Shown piece by piece: positions 13,170-24,826 of a stretch of 64,000 nucleotides of DNA. This DNA is from Siphonodentalium dalli. Lineage: Eukaryota > Mollusca > Scaphopoda > Gadilida > Siphonodentaliidae. Within the stretch, counting starts at the first letter, position 1. The number at the start of each line of letters is the position of its first letter. A program made the position numbers and the translations under genes. The notes under the pieces were generated by a model. The model was not told the origin of the DNA, searched no databases, and saw nothing but the letters and a program-made list of their open reading frames with translations. The stretch covers positions 253,086,484 through 253,150,483 of the forward strand of contig CP136064.1 in NCBI GenBank assembly GCA_032622095.1. Direction: 5' to 3'.

Positions 13170-13391
13170 AAGCTTTGTCACTGAGTCGCGGCCATATTGG
13201 ATCCATCCGCTCCCTTTCCGTTGTTTTAGTGCTGCAGGTAAAAGTTCTGGAGTATCATTACGTATATGGAATTCATGAATAATCAAAAACTCCATATCTG
13301 GAATGCTACTCCAGGACTTTGACATGTAGCACTAAAACAACGGAACGGGGCTGGATGGATCCAATATGGCCGCGACCCAGGGACAAGGCTT
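13170..13391. mobile_element. 222-bp foldback element
   Basis: The whole interval folds on itself. Outer arms of about 64 bp run from AAGCTTTGTCACTGAGTCGC, CGGCCATATTGGATCCATCC and CCGTTGTTTTAGTGCT to their near-exact complement ending GGGACAAGGCTT. Inner arms pair AAAGTTCTGGAGTA with TACTCCAGGACTTT. The ORF on the minus strand is a by-product. Confidence 0.8.
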
Positions 13392-13470
13392 ATTCAAGAA
13401 AAAATATAACTCTAATGACCTCTCACTGATCTGAAGTGAGTAACTGTGAACTCTTCTTGAATTCAATGAA

Positions 13471-14467
13471 GAATCCTTCTATACAAAATCCTCCAATCAG
13501 TTATAAAAGTATACAATGGAACGGTCGATTATTTATCTGGAGTGTTGTTCAGGAGGTGCAAGCAGACGGTAGACATACAAAATGATTATACAAGCTAAGA
13601 AGTATTTCTGGGAAATGTTCAGATAATAATTTCACCAAAACGACCTATGGTCGCGCTTGTTTAACTTATTATGTGAACATTTCCTGTGTATTTAGTATAG
13701 AATGGGTTAAGTTCAGTCAAAATATAGCTGACTTCAACTTTATCGACAGAGAACACTTCATGATTATCTCAAATTTAATTTTCTTGAACGGACGGGCATC
13801 ATATTTGTGAGTGGCTTTGTGTGCTAGTTCCATTGATATTAACTCGTTGTATACTAAATACTCACTGACGCAGGGGGGGGGGGGGGTTCGGAAAAACATT
13901 TCAGGCACGTATGGCATTTTTTCCCTTTCGATCATTTTTTGTACCCACCCACCCCCACCGCCAATTTTTTTTCCGTTTTCGGCAGTTTTTTCCGACCAAT
14001 TTTTGACACCCACCCCCCTTTTAACACTAAAACAGAGATTTGCGGGGGGAAATTCACTGTAAACAGCTGTATATGAATTTCTGTGCATACTAGTTATCAT
14101 GGATGTTAACATGGACATGTAAATAGAAATGAGTCATTTTGAGGTCATTCGGCCAAAATAACATGGCTGCCAGCGGCCATCTTGGATTTCAAAATTTGCA
14201 ACAAAATACAACACGATAACTGCCAAAACACTAAAAAAACAAGCAGGAAATTTTTGTTTTAGTTGCGGAAAAAATTGCTGACTGACGAGGAAATGTTTTG
14301 ATAATAAGTTCAAAAAACGAATACATGAGTTGAACATTTCCCACCAATGAATATGAATCCTTCAGCACTTGTTTATCTTGAACACCCCTCCAAATGAACA
14401 ATAGGCCATTCCAATGTATACTTTGTAACTGAGTGGGAGTATCCATTTAGTATATAAAGGATTAAAT
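13471..14467. mobile_element. About 1-kb element with diverged inverted termini
   Basis: The left end (13471-13690: AATCCTTCTATAC, AAGTATACAATGGAA, GGGAAATGTTCAGATAATAA) is recognisable in inverse at 14270-14467 (TTATTATCAAAACATTTCC, TTCCAATGTATACTT, TATATAAAGGATT). The centre is low-complexity: poly-G at 13873-13886 and C-rich GTACCCACCCACCCCCACCG at about 13940. A similar short text (GGAATAGACTATTCCAATG) lies near 55180. The 133-codon minus ORF here has no motif and a glycine-rich stretch from the poly-G/C, so it was not accepted. Confidence 0.55.
13873..13886. repeat. Poly-G run (14)
   Basis: Fourteen consecutive G, possibly length-variable. Confidence 0.95.
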
Positions 14468-14807
14468 AAACACATGGACGGCGAGTGGTTGTTCTCGGTT
14501 CTGAAATAGCCGGGGTTGATGTTCTATGACCAACAAAAACAGAATGAGTTGTAACATATTGAATTAAAGCTATATTATTACTAACATTTTTGTAATCCTG
14601 TACCCCATACACATAACCAAAATTGTCGCGGACCTTGATTGGTCGGGGACTATTTTTGCCTCAGATTTCAGTCGGGACTATTCTGAGAAAAGTGTGTGCG
14701 TTCACATGCACTGTGGAATGTTGAGGTCATTCTGCAGAACAGCTAGTAATGGTGCTTATCGTCGTGGAGAGTTTAACACTTTCATTGCGGGAGCTGCATT
14801 AAATATA

Positions 14808-14979
14808 CTGTGCCAGATAGTTCTCTTATTTATGTGAGTATCCCATAGGGAGCTTCGTATCTAAGATAATGCGCTGGTTTGCAAGGTCAAGGTAAATATT
14901 GTTGGGACAATGAATTATCTTATATATGCGAGGCTCCATGTGAAAGACTTGCATATATAAGATAATGCATTGGCACAAG
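14808..14979. repeat. Diverged pair of the shared hairpin module
   Basis: CTGTGCCAGATAGTTCTCTT at the left and AAGATAATGCATTGGCACA at the right resemble the CTGTGCCAATGCATTCTCTT module of the TTAA MITEs, in the same inverted-pair layout. Both hairpins have decayed, for example GTGAGTATCCCATAGGGAGC. TTAACACTTTCATTGCGGGA just upstream may be a decayed terminus. Confidence 0.5.
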
Positions 14980-15217
14980 GTTTTCGAAAAAATCAGGAAA
15001 CTAAGGGCGAATACGCCATATTGCTCCCTTACTGTCTGTTTGTTGGACTTTTAACCATAAAGTAGGACAGGGAAACAGTTGCAGGAACAATACATTCGGC
15101 TGTTGCTACTTAATTCATCTTTTGATGCTTATTAATTTCAGGATCCAATGATAAACACACCTGACTTGAGGTCGTACGCCCATTGTTGTCGGTAGAAATG
15201 TGTGTCACCCGGCACTG

Positions 15218-15305
15218 TCGTGGGCTAGATGGAGATTTAGAACATGCGTGTCTCTTTTTGAACCATTGGCTCCGCCTCGACACCCATGTGTCAAATCTCC
15301 AATGT
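15218..15305. mobile_element. Small foldback repeat, diverged copy
   Basis: ATGGAGATTTAGAACATGCG, TGTCTCTTTTTGAACCA and GGCTCCGCCTCG, then the inverse arm GACACCCATGTGTCAAATCT. The same layout is better preserved at 57272-57413. Confidence 0.6.
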
Positions 15306-15658
15306 TGCCTGGAATTACTTATAATATGCCATGTAATGTTAATGGAGAAACTTTCGTTTTTCCCCGGACCAGTTCACACGACCATTCACATGCACACATG
15401 TTAACAATTTGGTCAGAAATTGGTCCAACTCGCGAGCTAGAAAAATTTGAATATTTAGTTGGCAATTAAATAATATAGTCCCGACCAAATGCATTTACAT
15501 GATGAATTTTAAATCCCCGGCTATTATTTTTGTTCCGGAACACGGCGGACCAAATCGTATCGTGTGGGTGTGGTCTTGGAAGCATATTGCAAGTTTATAA
15601 ACGGAACCTCCCGATTTGAAGCATACCTTGAAGTCAGAAATATGCATAAAACACTCAC

Positions 15659-18600
15659 CGATAGTAGTCATGACGGTGATAGCGTATAACATTGACGATG
15701 CGAACGACCATTGCCCTGGGCCATCGTCCGACTGATCAGTCCCGTCATACCCCTCGAGCTTCGTTTTCTGGTAAACCTTCATCTGGAAATCCGAAAGAAG
15801 CTTGTCTATCTCACCAGTAAAGTTATCTTTCCCAGACACCGACAGCGTGAGATCAACTGCATATTGCCACACTCTCTCGACAGCTGTACTTCGTAATTTA
15901 ACAATTTCAATTTTTGTCTTAATCTCTTGCTCTTTTTCAATATTTTTGAATATAAACCCACCGAGAACTGTATATCCCACAACAAGAGAACATAATCCGA
16001 TATGCGAGAACAGGAAAGCCACGAATCGCTTTACACATGAGAACACTTTTGACCTCCTTTCTTTGAATTTACTACCGCGTCTTTGAGCGAGCCGTTTATA
16101 TGCCATCGGCGGTAAGTCCATTGTATCTTGCTCAATGTCAGTCGAAACATTTTCGAATTCGATATGCTTCCGTTTGAACGTATCTGTATCATACTCCAGG
16201 TCTATAGTGTCATCGTCTATGATTGGAGTTTCTTTCAATTCGGCCAGTTTACTTAGATTGAGCTCGTTTTCGAATGTCACAGTAGCTGATGCCTTGTTTT
16301 CTGCAGCCGCTTTGGCTTCACGCTCCTGTTCCTTCAGTCGTCTTCGCCTCGCGAGTCTTGTCCTTAGCAACACGATCGTCGTCAAGGACATTTTAGGCAT
16401 CTTGATCTCCTCTTTGTGATCTTTATGATCTTTATGATTCTTTTTCGGCTTTTCGTCACCATCGAACACTTCGTCGACATCTGCTTCGGCGCCATCATCG
16501 TTGTATTCACTACTTCTAGCGCTTTCAGATTTCCCAATGCTACTGGAGTCGGCGTTACTGACGTCAGATTTTCTGCTTTCTTTTGACGGACGCTTCTTGC
16601 TTTTTCTCTTCGATTTCTGTTTAGATAACTTGGGGTGTTCCTCGCTGTCTTTGACTTCTTTCGTGACATCATCGGGGGTAATATCATGTTCATCGCCAGG
16701 TGAAGCAGGTGTCGGTGTAGGGGTTTGCGAGTCCCCTGGTGACTGGCGTTTACTGCTGCTCGGCGACATAGACGGTCTGGATGGCTTGAGGATTGACTTC
16801 ACACGAGGAACGCTTCTTGATCTCGGTTTTACTTCTTTCTTATCTATTGAACTCACGTGTGGGCTCGGGTCGCTAGGGCGACGCTCACGCATTCGATGAC
16901 GTTCAACTTCAATATTTGGTTCAATGACTAAGCTTTCTATAGTTGTTGCCCTTGGTTTATGTTTAGAAGCTGTTTGTTCGTGTTTTTTGTCGTGTTTTTC
17001 TTCGCTCTTTTTGTTTTTAGCATGCTTGTTTTTCTCCTTTTCTTTTTTCTTCTCTCGTTTCTTTTCCTCTTTTATCTCTTTCCTAGACTTCTTCAAAGAT
17101 TCCTCATGTGTATCTGTTTTTATCTCTTCCAGTTCTTCAATTACTTTCGGACTTTCATTGTCGGTTCCCTTTGCCACGTCCAGTTCAATAGTATCCTCCT
17201 TTTCATTAGATTTTATTTTCTCGTCTTTTTCTTTCGACCTCTCTCGAAGAGGTGTTTCGTTGGCTGGTGAAATTTCATTAACACTTTTCTTCGGTCCATC
17301 CTTCACAAACAGCCTTTTCGGTGAACCATGCTGCTGTTTTTCGTTTTCATCAGAGTCTTGCACAATTCTCGCCGGTTCGATGTCGGTCATTCTAGCTTCT
17401 ACGTCATTCCTACTCGCTTCTGTGTCCGCTGTGGGCTCTCGTGTTTCGTTTGGAACAGAAGCTCTTTTGACAGGAGTTTTATCTTTGGGAACATAACTTC
17501 TCTGATACCTTAATTTCGGTTCGTTGATGGGGGACCCCGCGGTAACAGCTTGGATTTCGTCACTGTGCGGCCGCCTTTCAATTGGAGCAACATTGAGGCT
17601 ATTTCCACTCGTTTTCTCGTTGGTTGCTTCTCCGTCCTTGTTGGCGACAGCTCTCTTGAACGTACGAGGAGATGTGTAATCTTTTGGGACCTGAATATTT
17701 TGCGGTATTCCTAACGCAGCTCCGAGTCCCATCTCGACATGCGATGAAGCAGGTTCCTTGTTTGAATCATAGGTTGATTTTTCAGAAGATTTTGTCTGTT
17801 GATTCAAGGCCGTTTTCTGTTTCGGCTTGTCAGATTCATTCTTTCCTTGTGACTGCTGTTTGTGTTTTGACTTTGATCCGTTACCTGGCAGTACTGCATC
17901 GCCAGAACTGGAGTTTGGAAGAGATGTCGACATGACCAATGGTGGTTGTCGGGGTTTTGTTGGGGACTTCGATGCCGTTTCTTTTTGTCCTGCATCACTA
18001 GAATTTGGGACAGGAAGAGAGGCTGACATGGCCACTGGAGGTTTGGCATATTGTGGTGGTGTTTTGTGAACTTCTTTTGTATCCGATGGCGGGGTTTGAC
18101 GTTGAGGACTTCCCCCTGGCGATTGGTTAAGGTTGTGAAATTTCCTTTGCTTCAGTAACTCGCGCCTGTATGCTCGGGGACTCATTGACGATTTTGACAT
18201 AGATTCTTTGAGTCTGTCGAATACTGATTCATTTGGTTTTGACTCACCACTTTTTTCTGTGTCTTCTTCCTCGTCCAGGGAATAGTAACATTCTTCTTCG
18301 TCGTCATCTTCGCTGTCAGAGTCGGTTTTCGGGGGTTGAGCAAGCATGCTATCAATCGGTTTTGGCTTCGACATAGATTTGGTTTGGCTTAGCGGACGGA
18401 ACGCGGGAACATACTTCACTTCACTGGCGGTGGCATCTGGATTCGGCTTTGATGCTCTTATTGGCGTAAATACTTGGGTTGGATTTTCAAGTTCTAATTT
18501 AGATGTCGGTTGCTTATTACCCTTCGCATCAAGTGTAGCTTTTTGCTTTGCCTGAAGGTCTTCTGAATTTTTCGTCGTTGCTGGTAGCTTGGGGTCATGA

Positions 18601-19439
18601 TTATTGTCTTTCGAACTTTTCACTGGTGATGATGGTATTAGCTCTTCCTCCCGCTGAGAATTGGTTTCGATTGGTTTGTCAGGAACATTCTCTGGTTGGA
18701 ACACATCTGCTGCTGTTCTGCGAGATTTGTTACTTGACTTGAATCCTCTCGGAAGTGTCGCCGATTTATAGTCGGTGCTCTGTGATCGACTGGTAGTCGC
18801 ATGAGGCATGGGAACCAACACATCACTGATATCGGGCACTGGAGTTGTGAGATCTGGAAGAGAACCCGTATAGCTGTCACGTTTTCTAGAATCTTCCTCC
18901 TTGATGAATTTATGAAGATTTTTCAAGCCGGTCGTCGATCCATGAGATCGTCTTCTTTCTTTACAAGCGTCGCGCACAGTGAGTTTCCGCCATCTTGAAC
19001 GAGGCTTTCGCGCTGGATCGATATCATGAATCGCGCTTGAAGATCCGCCCCCTAGAGATGACGTAGGAATGTCTCTGTCGCTGACATATTGAGCATGAGG
19101 GTCGGACGACCTACTACGGTCCTTGCTTCCATGGCTCCAAAATCTGTCCGATAGCGCCTTCCGCTTCCGGGTTTCACTGTGTGCCCTCCTCCTAACCGGA
19201 AGTGTGTCGTACTTACGTTTTCCATCCCCGTCGTCGTTGTTTACATCTGACTTTTCAGTCGTGACTTCTGTGTCTGAATGAGTCTCGGGCTGTGACGTCA
19301 CTTCATGCTTCTTATTTCGTTTCTTTTCCGTCTTTTTATTGCCTTTCTTTTTTCGACTTTTACTTTCTTCCTGCTTCTTCTTTGTATTAGCGTGACCGGT
19401 TTGGTTGTCACTATCCACGTCTTCGAATCCTTTTTCCAT
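15659..19439 (-). CDS. K2P (two-pore-domain) potassium channel, large first coding exon with a giant N-terminal extension
   Basis: One 3781-nt open exon. The ATG at 19437-19439 (context GAAATGG) is the first in-frame ATG; the frame upstream contains only non-ATG codons. Residues about 1-1130 are a low-complexity, Lys/Glu/Ser/Pro-rich, probably disordered cytosolic region. It has an acidic patch (about 371-395), SP/TP clusters and a Lys-rich stretch near 780-825. Then follow TM1 (about 1137-1157, HIGLCSLVVGYTVLGGFIF), a charged cap-helix region with an NFT glycosylation sequon (about 1204), and the P1 pore helix WSFASSMLYAITVMTTIG. The exon ends after the first base of the glycine codon of the filter, at a perfect GTGAGT donor (15658 downward). 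A phase-1 intron inside the P1 GYG codons is a known K2P gene hallmark. The family makes background (leak) K+ channels as dimers in the plasma membrane. Usual K2P N-termini are tens of residues, so the extension is exceptional. TM2-TM4 and P2 lie on exons not identified here. Confidence 0.9.
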
Positions 19440-19448
19440 TTCATTATC

Positions 19449-19460
19449 TCTAAAACATGT
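19449..19460 (-). other. Possible 3' splice site before the K2P start codon
   Basis: On the minus strand CATGTTTTAG precedes AGATAATGAAATGG, so the exon may begin at 19449 in the 5' UTR, ten bases before the ATG. The pyrimidine tract is short. No upstream exon or promoter was recognised. Confidence 0.3.
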
Positions 19461-19499
19461 TGAGTCCAAAGCACTTCGTATAACAGAACAGATATCCCG

Positions 19500-20980
19500 A
19501 AACGATTATGTGATTTCAAATGTAACTCAATGTCAGTCCGGAATCACCAGAATATCTATATAATTATTCCATAGAGAATCCATGAGGTTCACATATCATG
19601 ATAATATTGCGTCGGTTTATCCTCGACGAATTTAGTGAATGGTCCATTCGTGTGTCGCAAATAACATGATAGTGATCCAATGCGTTGACCACGTTTTATA
19701 TCCGTTTTCAATAGATAGCACGAAATTCGATTCCCGAGAGCTTTGCTCCTCGGTCTCTCTTAACAGTAGACTGAAGGGTAGCTACGAGCGGGGAAAGCTC
19801 ACTTAGAAAGGCAAGCGGCCAAAAATAAACTGGCATCGGGTATGTGCTCTCCGCTTGTCTGTGTTGCAAATTGATTGTATATTGTAGCGAGCACAAGCGT
19901 GCACTGTCAAAAATGAGATGCGATAATCTCACTATTATCCATATACCTTATCTTCCTCTATCTCAAACACTTTGTGCTCAAGTCAAAGGCAGCAGAGATA
20001 AAATGAGTACATCATCATGTGCTGCAGATCTTCGATCAATCGACTTAATAGTGTGTGTCCTATTGCATAATGCCAGTTATTGCTCAAGTTCTGTGAAATT
20101 ATGAAGGCATCAATATAGTGTATAAAAGCCCGCGTAAAATTGGTGTAGCCTATAAAGACCATTATTCGTGCGATTAATCTCGTGGCGGTTTATGAGCATG
20201 ATATATACCTCGCTGTCTATCTCATGAAGTCTGCTTCGAAGAAAAGTAGTGATTTTTACAACCACGACCAGGAACATTTCACTTTTATAGGCGCTCTGTA
20301 CTAAAACTCAATTGGCCAAGGTCACATGATTAGGATGGTTAGTACCCCGGACCTTTCATACTTTGATCACGGGAGCGCGGGACGTAAAAAAAATGTATAT
20401 GTATGACGACAAAACAATCAGCCCTTTTCCTATTCTGTATTCCTTTATTGACATGTATATATATATAGCCGTGGGTTCACACATTCCGGTTGTCAGTTGA
20501 CTTATCATACTGGTTTTTATCTCCCAGTCCGGTAAGCCAGTGTGGCGTATGTGCACCCCGTTTGAAGTTATTAGATTCGACATCCACTTTGCCATAATTG
20601 GCATAAAACATTAAACATATATAAGTGATGGCACGTTTGTCCCAATCCCAACTGTTGTATCCACTCTCACTAATTCTATTTATAAATTGTTACGTAATAA
20701 TTACCAACTGGGCTCGAGGTGTTCATGGGTTGGAAGGACCTGAGAGCGTGTGATGACACTGACACCGTTATGCGGATGTGTTTTGCACGCATTAAGGTCT
20801 ATTATATTTAGATACTAAATGGATTCTCCCATGCAGTCAGTTAAAACGTGTATTTCAGAATGGTATATTATTGATTTGGAAGGATGTTAATGTGATAAAA
20901 GATAACGTCAGATAAATGAAAGTGCAGAAGGAGCCCTATTTAGTGAGGGAAATGTTTCGTTTGTTGAAATTATCTAAATA
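19500..20980. other. Non-coding interval upstream of the K2P exon
   Basis: It may hold the K2P promoter or 5' UTR exons, but no TATA box or exon could be assigned. A short run of TA dinucleotides lies near 20456. No gene supported. Confidence 0.4.
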
Positions 20981-21399
20981 TGTGACCCGCCATATCAAAT
21001 CCAGTCGTAAGTCGGGATTTTTTTACCCTGTGCCAATGCATTCTCTTATATATATGCGAGTCGACCATAGGTCGCCTCGCATATATAAGAGAATGCATTG
21101 GCCTAACAATTTTTTACAATTTTAATAATTTTTTCTTGTATTCTTTAACAATTTTATAATTTCACCCGTACAGAGCCCCAGACAAACATGAGTAGACGAC
21201 ACTCTTCTACATGCTTCTATATATGTGTGGGGCTCCCTGCAGGGTAAATGGATGTTTTTTATTTTATGTCCTAAAAATTGTAAGAAACATTTATTTAAAA
21301 AAAATGATAAATGTGGTCGACTCGCATATATAAGAGAATGCATTGGCACAGGGTAAAACAATTCCCGAGTTAGGACTGGATATGATTTGGCGGGTCACA
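20981..21399. mobile_element. MITE family C (TGTGACCCGCC termini), copy 1
   Basis: The termini TGTGACCCGCCATATCAAAT and its inverse (TGATTTGGCGGGTCACA) continue as CCAGTCGTAAGTCGGGATTT. They enclose the CCCTGTGCC...GGCACAGGG core seen in the TTAA family. The first hairpin (about 21036-21104) is whole. The second has lost its left half, leaving GGTCGACTCGCATATATAAG near 21317. A second small hairpin (AGAGCCCCAGACA against TGTGTGGGGCTCC) lies between. Flanks suggest TA-rich target sites, unlike the TTAA family. Confidence 0.78.
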
Positions 21400-21663
21400 T
21401 TTGACCCCTGAAATTAAGAAGCGAGATACAGGTTGTTACTATTGGTGTACAAGCTATACTGATGCTTTAACCAACTTACACCCTGATAAGTTACCGATTT
21501 ACAATGTTCGAATGTGCAGAATGAAAGGCTATCGCGAGTTCTTGAAGCGAAATTCACATGCATGTATCCCCTATATGAATATTGGCTTTGCCAGCTATCA
21601 AAATCCGTTGATTTTGTCAGATTTTGTCGAATCGTAAACTCATGGATAGTCTATATCAATTAA

Positions 21664-22812
21664 AGGTACTCAATCCGATCAGACGCTCCTAAATTACTAT
21701 TTCTTTTGCTTCGGGGGTAAAAAATATTTGTTTCGAGTCGAGGAACCTACCCATCAAAGCTCAGTGATCAGATATCGATTTTTGAAGTTTGTTATTTCAA
21801 TTGTTTCTGGGCGGCCAGAAGCACTATGTCAAACGGACGGTCTTGCAGATAAAGATGGATAACACTAAAATCAAGTGGTAATAATAATCCAAAATGCACA
21901 TACATGTATTTATAATAATATTCGCTGTTAAATTTTACCGAAATAGGTCGATAAATATGTATGGAATACCTTTCTACAAACATTACATGTTCCAGAAAGA
22001 CACATTGACGTCATAAAAAATACAACTTCGAAAACAATACTCGGGACCGAGCACTCGTTACGCCATTTGTGTTCATTGAAATTCTGGAATCGAAAGCGGA
22101 ATAATGCGAAACTGTTCGGAAAACATATATTGTGTTAATGTGTAACTGGAAACAATTATAACTTCACGCACTGGTTCATGTTCAGTAAAATATTTCATAT
22201 TATACTTCGCTCATAATAATAATTTTCTGTAGAAATTTTTTTTTTGTCAATATTAAAAAACAATTCGCCTGAGCACATGTTTGCCTCAGAGATAGGCAAC
22301 TTGAGATTTTAGTCTGCTAATTTGGGCATAAAGTTTAATTTTCCTCGAGAGAAACTAGCAAAACTGATATTATTTAAATAAAATGCACATATCAGTTATT
22401 TCAATGTTTCTATACCTTGACTACATCCGAAATAACGCTCCCAAATTATTATTTCTTTGGCTTCGGGGGTAAAGGATATTTTATTCGAGTCGAGGAACCC
22501 ACCCCCAAAGCTCAGAGTAATCAGATATCGATTTTTGAAATATGTTATTTCCCGAGATATGTAATTCCTGGCGGCCTGGCAAATATTCGTCAAGTGCATG
22601 GCTTTGGTTGTTAGCTATTTGACAATCCGACGAAATTTATTAAACAAAATGTTGATAAATAACACGTTTGGCCAATTTTATACTATAGCTGACTGTATAG
22701 TTAGCATTATTTTGGGCAATTAATCGATTCTGATAACTGAAGCGGCTTTTCAAAAAAAATTGTTGTTGTTGTTGGAATCTGATGATATGGGGGGCCATCG
22801 AATTGAGTACCT
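21664..22812. mobile_element. TTAA-type element family D, composite copy
   Basis: Starts AGGTACTCAATCCGAT after TTAA (21660-21663) and ends ATCGAATTGAGTACCT; the right TTAA has decayed to TCTA. It contains the family text ACGCTCC(T/C)AAATTA, TTTCTTTGGCTTCGGGGGTA and GATTCGAGTCGAGGAAC twice (21690 and 22435), so one copy may sit inside another. Related copies are at 42418, 45970 and 53090. Confidence 0.6.
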
Positions 22813-23399
22813 TCTAGGTTTAATTTATGTTGAACAGAATAGACCGCTTTAATTTTCTAGCACTGCCGTACTTGTCGAAGCTTCCCGAATCTCTCGAACG
22901 TTGTTTTGATCAGGTAGTTACCGCTTTTAGCATTTTCGGCGAAGCATCAATAACATTTTTCAATTAGAAACAGAGATTGGGAATTTATTCATTAAGCGAA
23001 TAATGCCGCGATCAGTCAAACCTCTGCAAGGTGAGTGGTGCTCGAAGCAGGGAGATTTTTCTAATAACTCTCCATGCGCTCGTCAGTTTATAACCTGTTT
23101 ATCTGTACAGTGTGAGCCAGAGCGATTTCACTATACAATGTGCGACCCGATGCAAGCCTAGGGACAGAAACGTAGCAGCATGCAGGGGGGATATCATCCC
23201 TCTCTCAACTTTTGTCAATATATATCACCAGTTTCATACTTTTCATTCATACTTATAATGTATATAGTGAAATGCATATGGGGGGGTCCCAATTGTTCAG
23301 TAGATTATAAACAAACAATTGCATTTATTTTCTTTGGAAATTCCTCTGCAAAGAACAGAGCACACGGATCAAACCCATTCCTTTAAGGGTGTCCCTGTA

Positions 23400-23560
23400 G
23401 CCGTTATTTAGGTGGTTATGTCGTGGATAAGATAATCACTGTCTGGGCTATACGAGATTGGCGCGCGGGTTCTAATCCCGACATGAGCGAAAATCGGGAC
23501 AGATTTTCAAGTTCGATTTGAGTTAAGTGACTTCTCAATGAGTCGATATAATAGGGCCAT
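23400..23560 (+). mobile_element. tRNA-derived SINE-like sequence
   Basis: An A-box-like TATGTCGTGGATAAG (about 23418) and a B-box-like GGTTCTAATCC (about 23469) are spaced as in a tRNA promoter. They are followed by non-tRNA sequence, as in a SINE head. The cloverleaf is imperfect (CTGGGCTATACGAGATTGGC between the boxes), so this is not a functional tRNA gene. Confidence 0.5.
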
Positions 23561-23808
23561 TTCGGTAAGAAATGATGAGAATTTGTTCACACTCACTGAA
23601 GCATGAACATTTGAAGCAATGAGCACTCATACTGAGCCTCCATATACTTTGATATATAATTCGTGCATGCGTCACGACACGTGCACCTATTAAAAGTTGA
23701 ACAACACCAGATCATTTATAACATTTTGATACCCACTATATTCTGGTAAATGTAAATTAAATACATGACTATGCAAATGGTCGGGCGTGCAATGCATGCG
23801 ATAACATA

Positions 23809-24268
23809 TGTGACCCGCCATATCAAATCCAGTCGTAAGTCGGGATTTTTTTACCCTGTGCCAATGCATTCTCTTATATATGCGAGTCGACCATAGGTCG
23901 CCTCGCATATATAAGAGAATGCATTGGCCTAACAATTTTTTACAATTTTAATAATTTGTTCTTGTATTCTTTAACAATTTTATAATTTCACCCATGCAGA
24001 GCCCCAGACAAACATGAGCAGAGGACACTCTTATATATGCTTCTATATATGTGTGGGGCTCCCTGCAGGGTAATGGATGTTTTTTTATTTTATGTCCTAA
24101 AAAATTTCAGAAACATTTATTTAAAAAAAATGATAAAAAATTGTTAGGTCAATGCATTCTCTTATATATGCGAGGCGACATATGGTCGACTCGCATATAT
24201 AAGAGAATGCATTGGCACAGGGTAAAAAAAATCCCGACTTACGACTGGATTTGATATGGCGGGTCACA
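23809..24268. mobile_element. MITE family C, copy 2
   Basis: Full copy with termini TGTGACCCGCCATATCAAAT and the inverse ATATGGCGGGTCACA. Both shared hairpin modules are whole (about 23860-23928 and 24149-24217) and in inverted orientation. The central GAGCCCCAGACAAACATGAG hairpin and T-rich spacer are as in 20981-21399. The two copies are 2.8 kb apart. Confidence 0.82.
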
Positions 24269-24678
24269 TATATCCTTTGTCGTCGTTATTATAATTTTTA
24301 GACAAAACACTGAGAATATAAATTCCCATTTAGCATTCCAATTCATGTGTTGGAATAACGCAATTGGTTTAAAGGTGTTATATATTATGTGTATGTTATA
24401 TGTTTGCAACTGCCCATTGAGGTGTTATTGCAATAAAATCTTGTATCTTGTGAACATAAATAGTTACTAAAACGCCGATTATCCTATATTTATTGAAAAT
24501 ACACATAAGGGCCCAAACCAAAAGGCACTTTAGGCCGTGGATATGGACTTATTGTTGTGTACAATTGAGGACATTAATTCCCTGTTTGTCTTGCAAATAA
24601 TCAAGTTGTCTTTCGAGGCACATGCGTGTACACGGAGGAATGACTGCCTTAGGTCGGTAAATCGTTTGTCCCCTGAAT

Positions 24679-24826
24679 GACCATAATGACTAAGGCAGAA
24701 AATTAGTCATAATGACTAAGACGAAGTCAGTCATAACGGCAAAGATATTATTGGTCAAAATGACTGATTGGGTCAAAATGACTAGAATTGTGTGTATCAA
24801 AATGACCAGACTTGAGTCATAATGAC
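24679..24826. repeat. Degenerate 24-bp repeat built on TCATAATGACT
   Basis: Seven occurrences of (G/A)(T/C)CA(T/A)AATGAC(T/C) or close variants begin near 24680, 24706, 24730, 24754, 24772, 24796 and 24816. Spacing is mostly 24-25 bp, with two shorter steps. Confidence 0.7.

Noticed and set aside
13717-14118. 133-codon minus ORF with glycine run
   Set aside because: It depends on the poly-G/poly-C tract, lies inside a foldback element and has no motif.
16135-18742. Plus-strand ORFs up to 190 codons under the K2P exon
   Set aside because: Serine/phenylalanine-rich antisense shadows of the Lys/Glu-rich minus-strand frame, with no motif of their own.
23418-23490. Possible tRNA gene
   Set aside because: A and B boxes are present, but acceptor and anticodon stems do not pair; a SINE head fits better.
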